Of a stretch of 38,077 nucleotides of DNA, positions 17,763 to 26,471 are shown piece by piece. Numbering within the stretch: position 1 is the stretch's first letter; each line of letters begins with the position of its first letter. The position numbers and the translations under genes were made by a program. Under the pieces are notes generated by a model. That model was given only the letters and a program-made list of their open reading frames with translations, was not told the origin of the DNA and searched no databases. Source of the stretch: Gammaproteobacteria bacterium (GTDB taxonomy: Bacteria > Pseudomonadota > Gammaproteobacteria > SZUA-140); NCBI GenBank assembly GCA_020845975.1, contig JADLET010000107.1, forward strand, positions 1-38,077, given 5' to 3'.

Positions 17763-18992
17763 TTAGATGTACGCCTGCCGGGCCAGTCGCGGCAGGTCAC
17801 CGCGCAGGCCCATGGCGCGACGGATAATCGCATGCTTGAGCGGCGTCGCGGCATCGGCAAGGTCGAGCCCCAGATTGCGCGCGAGCCGCAGCGGCGGCAT
17901 GCTTGACCCGAACAGGCGCTTGAAGCCGTCCATCGCCAGCATCATCTGCAGATTGTCTCCCTTGCGCCAGCGCTCGTAGCGCCGCAGCACGCGCGGCGCG
18001 CCGATATCCCCGCCGCACGCCGCCGCGTCCAGCACCGTCTCGGCGAGCGCCGCCGCGTCGAGCAGTCCGAGATTGACGCCCTGCCCGGCCAGCGGATGAA
18101 TGACATGCGCGGCATCGCCGATCAGCGCCACGCGCGGCGCGGTGTACGTGATGGAGTGCTGCAGGCGCAGCGGAAACGCGGCACGTCCCTCCACCGCGGT
18201 AACCCGCCCGAGCTTCCATTCAAAGGCCTCGGCAAGTTGCTCCATGAATTCGGCATCGGACAAGCGGATCAACTCCTGCGCCCACGCCGGAGTCGTCGAC
18301 CACACGATCGAACTGCGACCGTCGCGCAAGGGCAGAAAGGCGAGAGGGCCCTCGGAAAGGAAGCGCTGCCATGCCGTCCACTCATGCGGGCGTTCGGTGG
18401 TGACTGTCGCGACCAGCGCCTGCTGGTCATAGCCCCAGCCGCGCGTATTGATGCCGGCGAGCTGCCGCACGCGCGAGGCGGCGCCGTCGGCGCCCACCAC
18501 CAGCCGCGCGTCGAGCACGGCGCCGTCCGACAAAGCCAGGCGGATCGATTCCGTGCCCGGCGTCAGTGATTCGAGGGCAACGGGACAATGCAACGCAATG
18601 CCGCCGATCTCGCGCGCGCGCGCCAGCAGGGCGCTCTGCATGACCCGGTTTTCGACGATATGCCCGAGCTGCGGTGCGCCGATATCGGCGCAATCGAAAC
18701 GGATCGAACCGGCGCCGCCTGCATCCCACACGTGCATACGGGAAAACGGACTGACGCCGAGTTCGGCCATGGCCGACCAGGCGCCCAGGCGCAGAAAGAT
18801 CTGGCGCGAGGCCTCCGTCAATGCCGATACCCGCACGTCCACCGAACCGGCGGACCAGCCCGGTGGCGGCTGCGTCGCGTCCACCAGCGCGACGCGGCGA
18901 CCTTCCCCGGCGAGGCAGCAGGCCAGCGTCGCGCCGACCATGCCGGCTCCGATGATCACAACGTCACAGTCACGTTCCATCGCGGCCTCCAT
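17763..18992 (-). CDS. ubiI: UbiH/UbiF/VisC family FAD-dependent hydroxylase, probably UbiI
   Basis: A 409-residue class A flavoprotein monooxygenase. The FAD-binding dinucleotide loop is IIGAGMVGATLA (about residues 13-24), the DG motif is VVGADGAASRVRQ, and GDAAHVIHPLAGQGVNLG (about 294-311) binds the flavin ribityl chain. These enzymes hydroxylate the ubiquinone ring. Order pepP-ubiH-this gene matches pepP-ubiH-ubiI(visC) in E. coli, hence C5-hydroxylase UbiI is the best call. Orthologues with altered ring-position specificity (UbiL, UbiM) exist, so regiospecificity is inferred. Its ATG overlaps the ubiH stop codon by one base (TAATG), implying translational coupling. Confidence 0.88.
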   Translation of the reverse strand: MEAAMERDCDVVIIGAGMVGATLACCLAGEGRRVALVDATQPPPGWSAGSVDVRVSALTEASRQIFLRLGAWSAMAELGVSPFSRMHVWDAGGAGSIRFDCADIGAPQLGHIVENRVMQSALLARAREIGGIALHCPVALESLTPGTESIRLALSDGAVLDARLVVGADGAASRVRQLAGINTRGWGYDQQALVATVTTERPHEWTAWQRFLSEGPLAFLPLRDGRSSIVWSTTPAWAQELIRLSDAEFMEQLAEAFEWKLGRVTAVEGRAAFPLRLQHSITYTAPRVALIGDAAHVIHPLAGQGVNLGLLDAAALAETVLDAAACGGDIGAPRVLRRYERWRKGDNLQMMLAMDGFKRLFGSSMPPLRLARNLGLDLADAATPLKHAIIRRAMGLRGDLPRLARQAYI

Positions 18993-20233
18993 TACAGCGG
19001 CAGCCCGCGCGCGAGGCGCGGCTGGCGGCCAGCGAGGCCCATGGCGCGCCGCATCAACATCCGCTTCGCCGGCGGCAGCAGATCCACCAGCAGCATACCG
19101 GCCTTGCGCGCCAGCACCAGGGGAGTGAACTCATTGGAGAACAGCCGCACCAGACTGTCCGTCGCGCGCAATACCTGCCGCTGATCGCGCAGGCGCCATG
19201 CCTCATAACGCGCAAGCACATCAGAGGCGCCGACGTCCTGCCCCGCCGCCGCCGCGTCACAGATCACCTCGGCCAGCGCGGCGACGTCGCGCAGGCCGAG
19301 ATTGAATCCCTGTCCCGCGATCGGATGCAGGGTATGCGCCGCATTGCCGATGAGCGCGAGGCGCGGCGCGGTATAACGGCAGGCCCGCACCAGCGCGAGC
19401 GGGTAGGACGCCCGCGCGCCGATGCGGCGCAGACGCCCGAGGCGCGTGCCGAAACGCTCCTGCAGGCGAGCGAGGAATTCCCTGTCATCAAGCGCCAGGA
19501 CTGTGGCGCACTGCTCCGTGCGCACGGTCCAGACCAGCGAACAGCGCTCGTCCGTCATGGGCAGGAGGGCCAGCGGGCCACTGTCGGTGAAACGCTCGTA
19601 GGCGATATTTCGATGCGGATACTCCGGCGTCAGATTGGCAATGATCGCGCTCTGGCCGTATTCCTCGCGCCGCACATCGATGCCGCCCCAGCGCCGGACA
19701 CTCGATTCGGCGCCATCAGCCCCGACCACCAGGCGCGCCGTCACCAGCCTTGCCCCGGCCTCCTGTTCGATGCGCACGCGCATGTGATCGGATCCGGTCT
19801 CGATCTCGGCGACCCGCGCAGGGCTGATAAGTTCGACCCGGGGCAGTGCGGCCAGCGCGGTGGAGAAGACCCTTCCCAGCGCGCGGCTCTCGACCATATA
19901 GCCGAGCGCCTCGAAACCGTACTTCTCCGCGCGCAGGCGGGTGGCCCCGAAATGGCCGTGATCCGACACGTGGATCCGCTCGATCGGGGCCGCCGTCGCG
20001 GCGATCTCCGGCCACAGCCCCATACCTTCGAAGATGCGCCGCGTGCCATAGGCGAGCGCGATGGAACGATCGTCGTAACCGGGTTGCGCCGCGGCGCCGA
20101 AGGGAAATGACTCGACGACGCCGATGTGCAGCGATCGATGCCCGAGCGCGCAGGCCAGGCTCGCGCCGACCATCCCGCCCCCCACGATCAGGACATCGAA
20201 GTCGCTTGCTGTCCGTTCGAGGGCGGCTTCCAT
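18992..20233 (-). CDS. ubiH: 2-octaprenyl-6-methoxyphenol hydroxylase UbiH
   Basis: A 413-residue FAD monooxygenase homologous to its downstream neighbour. It has IVGGGMVGASLACAL (about residues 16-30), VVGADGAESSVR (about 168-179) and GNAAHTLHPIAGQGFNLGLRD (about 296-316). The N-terminal YDDRSIALAYGTRRIFEGMGLW segment is typical of UbiH, which hydroxylates C1 of the ring. The ATG at 20233 follows the pepP stop by only 4 bp, and its TAA overlaps the ubiI ATG. So pepP, ubiH and ubiI form one tight operon with ygfB upstream. Confidence 0.93.
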   Translation of the reverse strand: MEAALERTASDFDVLIVGGGMVGASLACALGHRSLHIGVVESFPFGAAAQPGYDDRSIALAYGTRRIFEGMGLWPEIAATAAPIERIHVSDHGHFGATRLRAEKYGFEALGYMVESRALGRVFSTALAALPRVELISPARVAEIETGSDHMRVRIEQEAGARLVTARLVVGADGAESSVRRWGGIDVRREEYGQSAIIANLTPEYPHRNIAYERFTDSGPLALLPMTDERCSLVWTVRTEQCATVLALDDREFLARLQERFGTRLGRLRRIGARASYPLALVRACRYTAPRLALIGNAAHTLHPIAGQGFNLGLRDVAALAEVICDAAAAGQDVGASDVLARYEAWRLRDQRQVLRATDSLVRLFSNEFTPLVLARKAGMLLVDLLPPAKRMLMRRAMGLAGRQPRLARGLPL

Positions 20234-20237
20234 GTCG

Positions 20238-21506
<1,269 letters not shown>

Positions 21507-21568
21507 GAGGCGGCGGCGGCGGCGGGAAAACTCCTTCAGATCAGCGTTCTTCAGTCTGCTCAGGGCCT

Positions 21569-22120
21569 CTAGTGGATCACCCTGTCGGAATTGGCGCCGG
21601 CGCGCTCGGCCTCGAGTGTCTCGAACACCAGGATGACGCCGACGCGCAGGTATTCTATCAATTCGGCATACGCCGCCTCTCCGGGCTCGCCATCATCGCC
21701 CTCGGCGGTGGCGCCGGATATCTCGACGATATCCTCGGTGATCTCCCGCACCTCCTCGGGAAGCACCTCGGTATCCTCAACCCCGCCCGCCGCAAGCCCA
21801 TACAGAAAACCCTGGCACCATTCCGTCATTGCCTCGGCGCGTAATAGCAGGGGCTGGTTGTCCTCGGGGAGAAGCAGGGTGAAGGTGAATCCTTCGTCAT
21901 GCAACTGGCCGAGAGTCGTGCGGAAAAGACGGGACAATTCTTCCCACGCCGCCTCATCAGTCACGTCGGTCGTCCGCTCCGTGCGCACCAGATCGAGCCA
22001 GGCGCCCTCCGCGGAGGGGCCGCGTGCGCACAGCAGCCCGCACAGCACGCCGTGGTTCTCGGAGGCATCGGTAGCGACGCCCAGGCGCCGCAGGACACTA
22101 TTGATCTGCGACCAGTCCAT
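21569..22120 (-). CDS. ygfB: UPF0149 family protein YgfB
   Basis: A 183-residue YecA/YgfB (UPF0149) family protein. Characteristic parts are the N-terminal helix with SENHGVLCGLLCA (about residues 21-33) and TEWCQGFLYGLAAGG in the middle. The start is the ATG at 22120, 8 nt after AAGGGG; a much longer reading frame runs upstream on this strand through the zapA region but is an antisense shadow. YgfB sits upstream of pepP-ubiH-ubiI as in E. coli. In Pseudomonas aeruginosa YgfB has been reported to repress the AlpA programmed cell-death/AmpDh3 pathway; whether that applies here is unknown. The stop is near the likely pepP N terminus, so the genes nearly overlap. Confidence 0.93.
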   Translation of the reverse strand: MDWSQINSVLRRLGVATDASENHGVLCGLLCARGPSAEGAWLDLVRTERTTDVTDEAAWEELSRLFRTTLGQLHDEGFTFTLLLPEDNQPLLLRAEAMTEWCQGFLYGLAAGGVEDTEVLPEEVREITEDIVEISGATAEGDDGEPGEAAYAELIEYLRVGVILVFETLEAERAGANSDRVIH

Positions 22121-22152
22121 CAACCATACCCCTTCATATCCACCTGCATGAT

Positions 22153-22180
22153 ATTTTAATCCGAACAGAATCGCCGCCAA
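22153..22180 (-). promoter_or_regulatory. Putative promoter for ygfB-pepP-ubiH-ubiI
   Basis: On the minus strand TTGGCG (22180-22175) and TAAAAT (22158-22153) are spaced by 16 bp, giving a predicted start about 25 nt before the ygfB ATG. It is divergent from the stronger promoter at 22272-22300. Confidence 0.45.
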
Positions 22181-22271
22181 GCTCAAGGACATGCAAGGGA
22201 CGCCCGGCCCAATGATAAAGAAAAACTTCCACTCAGGCGATGCCTTAGTGCACACCGCCTCCGGGGCGCCA

Positions 22272-22300
22272 TTGACCGTGAACGGACTCCGATCTATAGT
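22272..22300 (+). promoter_or_regulatory. Strong sigma-70 promoter of the zapA operon
   Basis: TTGACC (22272-22277) and TATAGT (22295-22300) are separated by exactly 17 bp. Expected transcription start is 22306-22308, i.e. on or next to the ATG of the following gene at 22308, which has no Shine-Dalgarno sequence. Confidence 0.75.
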
Positions 22301-22307
22301 GCCCGGT

Positions 22308-22541
22308 ATGACTTCCAAACAGATAAATTCCCCACAGACTCTGGATCTCGACCTCCTGACGCTGCGCATTGAAGAGCTGATCAAGCTGTGCGAACGCCTG
22401 CGGGAGGAGAACAACAGACTCAAGGCCGCGCAGGCCCAGCTGCAGGCAGCACAGAGCAGGCTGGCGGACAAGAATGGTTTGTCGCGTGCCAAGCTCGAGG
22501 CCATGATCGCCCGCCTCAAGACCCTGGAGGTCGAACTGTGA
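22308..22541 (+). CDS. TIGR02449-family small coiled-coil protein upstream of zapA
   Basis: A 77-residue, almost wholly alpha-helical protein: LDLLTLRIEELIKLCERLREE onward forms a continuous coiled coil (residues about 12-75) with leucine-spaced heptads. Proteins of this type are encoded just before zapA in many Gammaproteobacteria and resemble ZapB-like partners in size and shape; a division-ring role is inferred from position. The frame is open upstream to 22191, but those residues lie upstream of the promoter. The ATG at 22308 coincides with the predicted transcription start, suggesting a leaderless message. The stop codon overlaps the zapA GTG. Confidence 0.82.
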   Translation: MTSKQINSPQTLDLDLLTLRIEELIKLCERLREENNRLKAAQAQLQAAQSRLADKNGLSRAKLEAMIARLKTLEVEL

Positions 22542-22852
22542 AATCCGATCCCGTGGCGGTCACCATCAACATCCTCGACAAGGAATTCCGCATCGCATGC
22601 CCTGAGGAGGAGCGGGAGTCCCTGTTGCGCTCGGCCCAGTATCTCAATTCGAAGATGCGCGAGGTGCGCGAATCCGGCAAGGTGGTTGGCATCGACCGCG
22701 TCTCGGTCATGGCCAGCCTCAACATCGTGCATGAACTGCTGCAGAACCGCTCCAGCCTGGCCGATTATGAACGCCAGGTGACTCCCAGGCTGCTCTCTCT
22801 GCAAAACCGCATCGAGCACGTGCTCGACAAGAACCGGCAGATTGAATTTTAG
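22538..22852 (+). CDS. zapA: Cell division protein ZapA
   Basis: A 104-residue protein that cross-links FtsZ filaments at midcell. The N-terminal globular part contains VAVTINILDKEFRIACPEEE, and the C-terminal half (about residues 55-100) is a dimer/tetramer coiled coil with VMASLNIVHELLQ. The start is a GTG overlapping the upstream stop (GTGA), 7 nt after GGAGG, so translation is coupled to the coiled-coil protein. Longer reading from 22388 is rejected because it overlaps that gene in another frame. It is followed by 6S RNA and fau, as in E. coli (zapA-ssrS-fau). Confidence 0.95.
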   Translation: MKSDPVAVTINILDKEFRIACPEEERESLLRSAQYLNSKMREVRESGKVVGIDRVSVMASLNIVHELLQNRSSLADYERQVTPRLLSLQNRIEHVLDKNRQIEF

Positions 22853-22904
22853 CCCGGAGTGGCGGATCATGGGTTCCGGGTATCCCCTGCGACGTTCGTT
22901 TGTG

Positions 22905-23070
22905 AACCTGTACTACTCTTGAGCCTATTTACTAGCCCGGGGGACTGAGTGTCGATATCTTTGAGCATGTCCGCCACGGCGGAAAGCCTGTGATGTCACC
23001 GATGTTCCCACCTGAACCGTTGGTTCAAGGGCGAAAGTTCGCGACGGCGGAGGCGGAGGATACCCACGTC
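22905..23070 (+). ncRNA. ssrS: 6S RNA
   Basis: The 268-bp gap between zapA and fau is where gammaproteobacterial 6S RNA lies. The 3' half has the conserved block CACCTGAACCGTTGGTTCAAGGG (23010-23032 region), close to the E. coli form. The apical part GTCCGCCACGGCGGAAAGCC matches the GTCCG hairpin and AAGCC of 6S RNA, and GACTGAGTGTCGATATC aligns with the 5' internal-bubble region. 6S RNA mimics an open promoter and sequesters sigma-70 RNA polymerase in stationary phase. Ends were set by counting from these blocks against E. coli lengths and may be wrong by 15 nt. No confident promoter was recognised. Confidence 0.8.
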
Positions 23071-23120
23071 CCAGACTTCCCCGCCCATCTCCCGCCCCGC
23101 ATTACCACCTTCATGCAACC

Positions 23121-23741
23121 GTGTCCGAGCGAGCGCGCACCCGCAGAGATCTCCGCGACAGACGCCGCCGTCTGAGCGCGACAGAACGTCGCACGGCGGT
23201 GCAACGCATGACGCGTGGCGCCGCCGCCAGCGCTGTCTTTCGCAACAGCAGGCGCATTGCATTTTATCTGCCCAATGACGGCGAAATGGATCCGCGGCCG
23301 CTGCTGCGGCGCGCCTGGTCCATGCACAAACTTTGCTATCTGCCGGTACTGGATACCCTGGGTTCGAACCGGCTCTGGTTTGTGCCCTATCGTCCCGGCG
23401 CTGCGCTGCGAATGAATCGTTACGGCATACCGGAACCGATCCATGCGGCGCGCGCGCGGGTGCGCGCCGCCGCCCTTGATCTGATCCTCGCGCCGCTGGT
23501 CGCCTTCGACCAGCGCGGACACCGGCTCGGTATGGGCGGTGGTTATTACGACCGCAGCCTCGCATTCCTCCGCGGCCGCCGTCACTGGCGACGGCCACGC
23601 CTTTATGGACTCGCCTTTGAATTCCAGCAGGTGAAGCACTTGCAGGCCGCCGCCTGGGACGTTGGCCTCGATGGCTGCTTCAGCGACGCGCACGCGCGCG
23701 CATTCCGGAACGCTTCATCCGGACAGGTTGCTTCCCGGTGA
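23121..23741 (+). CDS. fau: 5-formyltetrahydrofolate cyclo-ligase
   Basis: A 206-residue enzyme converting 5-formyl-THF to 5,10-methenyl-THF with ATP. The family signature GMGGGYYDRSL (about residues 136-146) forms the nucleotide/phosphate site; the basic N-terminal RRDLRDRRRRLSATER and FYLPNDGEMDPRPLL are typical. The start is a GTG at 23121 without a good ribosome-binding site. The first residues are close to the 3' side of 6S RNA, so processing from a shared 6S-fau transcript, as described in E. coli, is plausible. The stop overlaps the start of the EVE gene (GTGA). Confidence 0.93.
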   Translation: MSERARTRRDLRDRRRRLSATERRTAVQRMTRGAAASAVFRNSRRIAFYLPNDGEMDPRPLLRRAWSMHKLCYLPVLDTLGSNRLWFVPYRPGAALRMNRYGIPEPIHAARARVRAAALDLILAPLVAFDQRGHRLGMGGGYYDRSLAFLRGRRHWRRPRLYGLAFEFQQVKHLQAAAWDVGLDGCFSDAHARAFRNASSGQVASR

Positions 23742-24196
23742 ACTACTGGCTGCTCAAATCTGAACCCGACGCGTTTTCCATCACCGACCTGGCGCAACGC
23801 CCCGGGCGCACCGAACATTGGGATGGCGTGCGCAATTACCAGGCCCGCAACTACCTGCGGGACAGCATGCGGCGCGGCGACCTTGCCTTCTTCTACCACT
23901 CCAGTTGCGCAGCCCCCGGCATCGCCGGCATCGTCGAGATCGTGCGCGAAGGCTACCCCGACTTCACCGCCTTCGACCCGTTTGATACCCACTATGACCC
24001 GGCGTCGACCCCCGACAAACCGCGCTGGTACATGGTGGATGTGCGTCTGCGCCGCGCCTTCAAACATGTCATCAGCCTGCAGGAACTGAAGTCATGCCCG
24101 CCGCTGGAGGACATGAAGCTGCTTGCACGCGGCAACCGCCTCTCGGTCATGCCGCTGACGCCGGCGGAATGGTCCGCCATCCTGGATCTCGAATAA
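23738..24196 (+). CDS. EVE domain-containing protein
   Basis: A 152-residue protein consisting of a single EVE domain (PUA-like fold, family of human THYN1). Typical segments are WLLKSEPDAFSITDL, WDGVRNYQARNYLRD and GDLAFFYHSSCA. EVE domains bind modified bases in DNA or RNA, and some occur with modification-dependent restriction, but stand-alone copies next to fau are widespread housekeeping genes without a settled role. The GTG start overlaps the fau stop by 4 bases, so the two are translated from one message. Confidence 0.92.
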   Translation: MNYWLLKSEPDAFSITDLAQRPGRTEHWDGVRNYQARNYLRDSMRRGDLAFFYHSSCAAPGIAGIVEIVREGYPDFTAFDPFDTHYDPASTPDKPRWYMVDVRLRRAFKHVISLQELKSCPPLEDMKLLARGNRLSVMPLTPAEWSAILDLE

Positions 24197-24471
24197 CTGC
24201 CGGAGCGGAAAATCACAGCGCGCACAGCGCATCTCCTCCAGTGTTTCCCGCCATCGCGTGAGGAACGCCTCGGACTCGTGAATAAAGGCATTTTCCTGTC
24301 TCCGCGCATCGACGCAAAGAACATGATGCATCAACTTCTGCATTGCGTTTCCTGCATCGATGATCATCATTGAATGATCTGACTCCGCATCATTCGTACG
24401 TCGATGAAAAATATTTAGCGCGGACTCAAGAAATATTCACGATCGTCGATACTCAAAGTCGTATGTAAAAT

Positions 24472-24501
24472 TTTGCACAAGACACTAGCATTATGTGCAA
24501 A
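24472..24501. promoter_or_regulatory. Inverted-repeat operator upstream of the histone-like gene
   Basis: TTTGCACA (24472-24479) and TGTGCAAA (24494-24501) are perfect 8-bp inverted repeats whose centres are 22 bp apart, about two helical turns. They end 6 bp before the -10 element, overlapping where the -35 would be, a position typical for a repressor or co-activator. The binding protein is unknown. Confidence 0.5.
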
Positions 24502-24507
24502 GATGTT

Positions 24508-24513
24508 TATACT
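24508..24513 (+). promoter_or_regulatory. -10 element of the histone-like gene
   Basis: TATACT matches the sigma-70 -10 consensus at five of six positions; the predicted start is about 26 nt before the ATG at 24546. No good -35 is found at 16-18 bp, which suggests activator dependence or control through the inverted repeat just upstream. Confidence 0.5.
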
Positions 24514-24545
24514 ACACTTGCGTTTAACACTTGGAGGAATTGTCA

Positions 24546-24710
24546 ATGGCCACTAAGAAAGCAGCAGCCAAGAAGAAAACGGTAACGAAGAAGAAAGTGG
24601 TAGTGAAGAAGAAAGCAACGACCAAGAAGAAAGCCGCACCCACGAAGAAAGCCGCGGCCAAGAAGAAAGCAGCCCCCAAGAAGAAAAAGGCGGCCGCCAA
24701 GAAGAAGTAA
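24546..24710 (+). CDS. Lysine/alanine-rich histone H1-like protein
   Basis: A 54-residue protein made almost only of Lys, Ala, Thr, Val and Pro, built from repeats such as KKKAAPTKKAAAKKK; more than half the residues are Lys. Such peptides resemble the C-terminal tail of eukaryotic H1 and bacterial Hc1/AlgP-type proteins, which bind and compact DNA non-specifically. GGAGGA lies 7 nt before the ATG, a strong ribosome-binding site, and a two-hairpin terminator follows, so this is a real, independently transcribed gene. Its short AAGAAGAAA-type repeats would permit slippage and length variation. Exact function and regulation are unknown. It is too short for usual ORF cut-offs. Confidence 0.85.
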   Translation: MATKKAAAKKKTVTKKKVVVKKKATTKKKAAPTKKAAAKKKAAPKKKKAAAKKK

Positions 24711-24724
24711 GTAACACCAGGTCA

Positions 24725-24755
24725 GGCACGGGCTCACTATCACCGAGCCCGTGCC
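24725..24755 (+). terminator. GC-rich hairpin after the histone-like gene
   Basis: GGCACGGGCTC and GAGCCCGTGCC form a perfect 11-bp stem with a 9-base loop, 14 bp after the stop codon. No T-run follows directly, so it may protect the mRNA end or assist the terminator 13 bp downstream. Confidence 0.6.
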
Positions 24756-24767
24756 GCCTGAGAAGAT

Positions 24768-24795
24768 AAAAAGGCCCGTTTTTACGGGCCTTTTT
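24768..24795. terminator. Bidirectional intrinsic terminator
   Basis: AAAAAGGCCCG - TTTTTA - CGGGCCTTTTT: a perfect hairpin with an A-run on one side and a T-run on the other. It therefore can stop both the plus-strand histone-like transcript and the minus-strand ilvA transcript, whose stop codon is 40 bp away. Confidence 0.9.
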
Positions 24796-24834
24796 GCATA
24801 TTTAAGTCGCGCTTTTCCGTTCGTTACCGTCTGT

Positions 24835-26361
24835 TCAGTATCCCTGCAGAAACAGCTTGTACACCGGGTTGTCGCTCTCCTCCCAGTATTCATAACCAAG
24901 ATTATCGAGGAACGATTGCAACTCGGTTTTATCATGCGCCGGCACCTGCACACCGACCAGTACACGCCCGTAGGCGGCGCCATGATTACGATAATGAAAC
25001 AGGCTGATGTTCCAGCGCCGGCCGATGCAACCAAGGAACTCCAGCAGGGCGCCCGGGCGTTCCGGGAATTCGAAACGGTAAAGCACCTCGTCCAGCAAAC
25101 CCTGCGCACGCCCGCCGACCATGTAACGGACATGCAGCTTGGCCATCTCGTTGTCGGTCATGTCCGTCACCGGATAACCGCGATCTCGCAGCAGGCGGAT
25201 GATCGCCTCCCGGCCTTCGCCCCCGCGCGCCACATCAATGCCGGCGAACACATGGGCCTGTCCGGAGTCGGCATAGCGATAATTGAATTCCGTGATGGTG
25301 CGCCGTCCAATCACGCGGCAGAAATTCAGGAAGCTCCCCGGCTGCTCAGGGATCGTCACCGCGAGCAGTGCCTCGCGTCGCTCGCCCACATCGGCGCGCT
25401 CCGACACATGACGCAGGCGGTCGAAATTGATGTTGGCTCCGCTGTCGATCGCGACCAGGCATTGATTGCTTAGTGCTTCACGCTCAACGTATTTTTTCAA
25501 TCCGGCGACAGCCAGCGCCCCGGCTGGCTCAGCGATGGAGCGGGTGTCATCAAAGATGTCCTTGATCGCCGCGCAGATCTCGTCGGCGGACACCAGCAGC
25601 ACCTCGTCGACGCACTTGCGGGCGATGCGAAACGGTTCCTTGCCGACCTGGCGCACGGCCACTCCATCCGCGAAGATACCCACCTGCGGGAGTCGCACAC
25701 GGCGCCCCTGCTCGAGGGCATGATGCATCGACGGCGCATCGTCCGGCTCGACACCGATCACCTTGATGCGCGGATAGAGCGTCTTCACGCAGGCGGCGAC
25801 GCCGGCGATCAGGCCACCGCCGCCGACGGGAACAAATATGGCGTGAATCCGTTCAGGGTCATGCCGCAGGATTTCCAGCGCAACGGTCCCCTGTCCGGCG
25901 ATCACATCCGCGTCGTCATAGGGGTGGATGAAAGTCAGATCCTGGGCTGCGGCGAGATCATAGGCGTGGGCGCAAGCCTCATCATAGGTGTCGCCGTGCA
26001 AAACGATGCGCGCGCCGAAGGCGCGCACGGCATCGACCTTGATGGCGGGGGTCGTGGCGGGCATCACGATCAGCGCCTTCAGACCGAGCCGGTTCGCCGC
26101 CAGGGCGACGCCCTGCGCATGATTGCCCGCCGACGCGGCGATCACCCCGCCGGTGTGTCCGCCGGCGACGAGTTTGCTGAGCTTGTTATAGGCTCCACGC
26201 AGCTTGAATGAGAATACCGGCTGCAGGTCCTCGCGCTTGAGCAGCACGGAATTACGTGTCCGTTTCGACAGCGACGGCATCGGGTCAAGGGGGGTTTCGC
26301 GGGCAACATCATAGACCCGCGCCTTCAAAATCCGGGTAAGGTAGTTTTTCGGCATCGGCAT
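24835..26361 (-). CDS. ilvA: Threonine ammonia-lyase, biosynthetic
   Basis: A 508-residue PLP enzyme converting threonine to 2-oxobutanoate, the first step of isoleucine synthesis. The PLP lysine lies in FSFKLRGAYNK (about residues 50-60) and the phosphate-binding loop is VGGGGLIAG. After the catalytic domain (1-330) come two ACT-like regulatory domains (about 335-410 and 430-505), the layout of the long, isoleucine-inhibited anabolic enzyme. Two in-frame ATGs (MPMPKNYL) leave the start ambiguous by two residues. It is divergent from rpiA, separated by 110 bp, and ends facing the bidirectional terminator. Confidence 0.96.
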   Translation of the reverse strand: MPMPKNYLTRILKARVYDVARETPLDPMPSLSKRTRNSVLLKREDLQPVFSFKLRGAYNKLSKLVAGGHTGGVIAASAGNHAQGVALAANRLGLKALIVMPATTPAIKVDAVRAFGARIVLHGDTYDEACAHAYDLAAAQDLTFIHPYDDADVIAGQGTVALEILRHDPERIHAIFVPVGGGGLIAGVAACVKTLYPRIKVIGVEPDDAPSMHHALEQGRRVRLPQVGIFADGVAVRQVGKEPFRIARKCVDEVLLVSADEICAAIKDIFDDTRSIAEPAGALAVAGLKKYVEREALSNQCLVAIDSGANINFDRLRHVSERADVGERREALLAVTIPEQPGSFLNFCRVIGRRTITEFNYRYADSGQAHVFAGIDVARGGEGREAIIRLLRDRGYPVTDMTDNEMAKLHVRYMVGGRAQGLLDEVLYRFEFPERPGALLEFLGCIGRRWNISLFHYRNHGAAYGRVLVGVQVPAHDKTELQSFLDNLGYEYWEESDNPVYKLFLQGY

Positions 26362-26411
26362 AAAGTATCAATTAAGCTCCCTTCTGCCTAGCTCCATGCG
26401 ACGCATCGCCC

Positions 26412-26440
26412 ATGACATCGCCCATGCGTACCGGTATGAT
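26412..26440 (+). promoter_or_regulatory. Sigma-70 promoter for rpiA
   Basis: ATGACA (26412-26417) and TATGAT (26435-26440) with a 17-bp spacer, predicting a leader of about 25 nt before the rpiA ATG at 26472. The ATG in the -35 also opens the longer reading frame, which argues for the later start codon. Confidence 0.65.
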
Positions 26441-26471
26441 CGAGGAAACATTCACAGGGAGAGCAGCAGCC

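Larger units (their letters stand above)
24197..24545. other. Intergenic region before the histone-like gene
   Basis: 349 bp without a supported gene. The left half is antisense-open: a minus-strand frame (24370 to 24092, 92 codons) encodes an unremarkable Arg/Cys-containing peptide that has no Shine-Dalgarno and overlaps the EVE gene. The right half is AT-rich and carries the promoter region of the histone-like gene, including an inverted repeat and a TATACT element. Confidence 0.5.

Noticed and set aside
22191-22307. Upstream extension of the coiled-coil protein before zapA
   Set aside because: The added residues lie upstream of and across the TTGACC/TATAGT promoter and would not be on the transcript.
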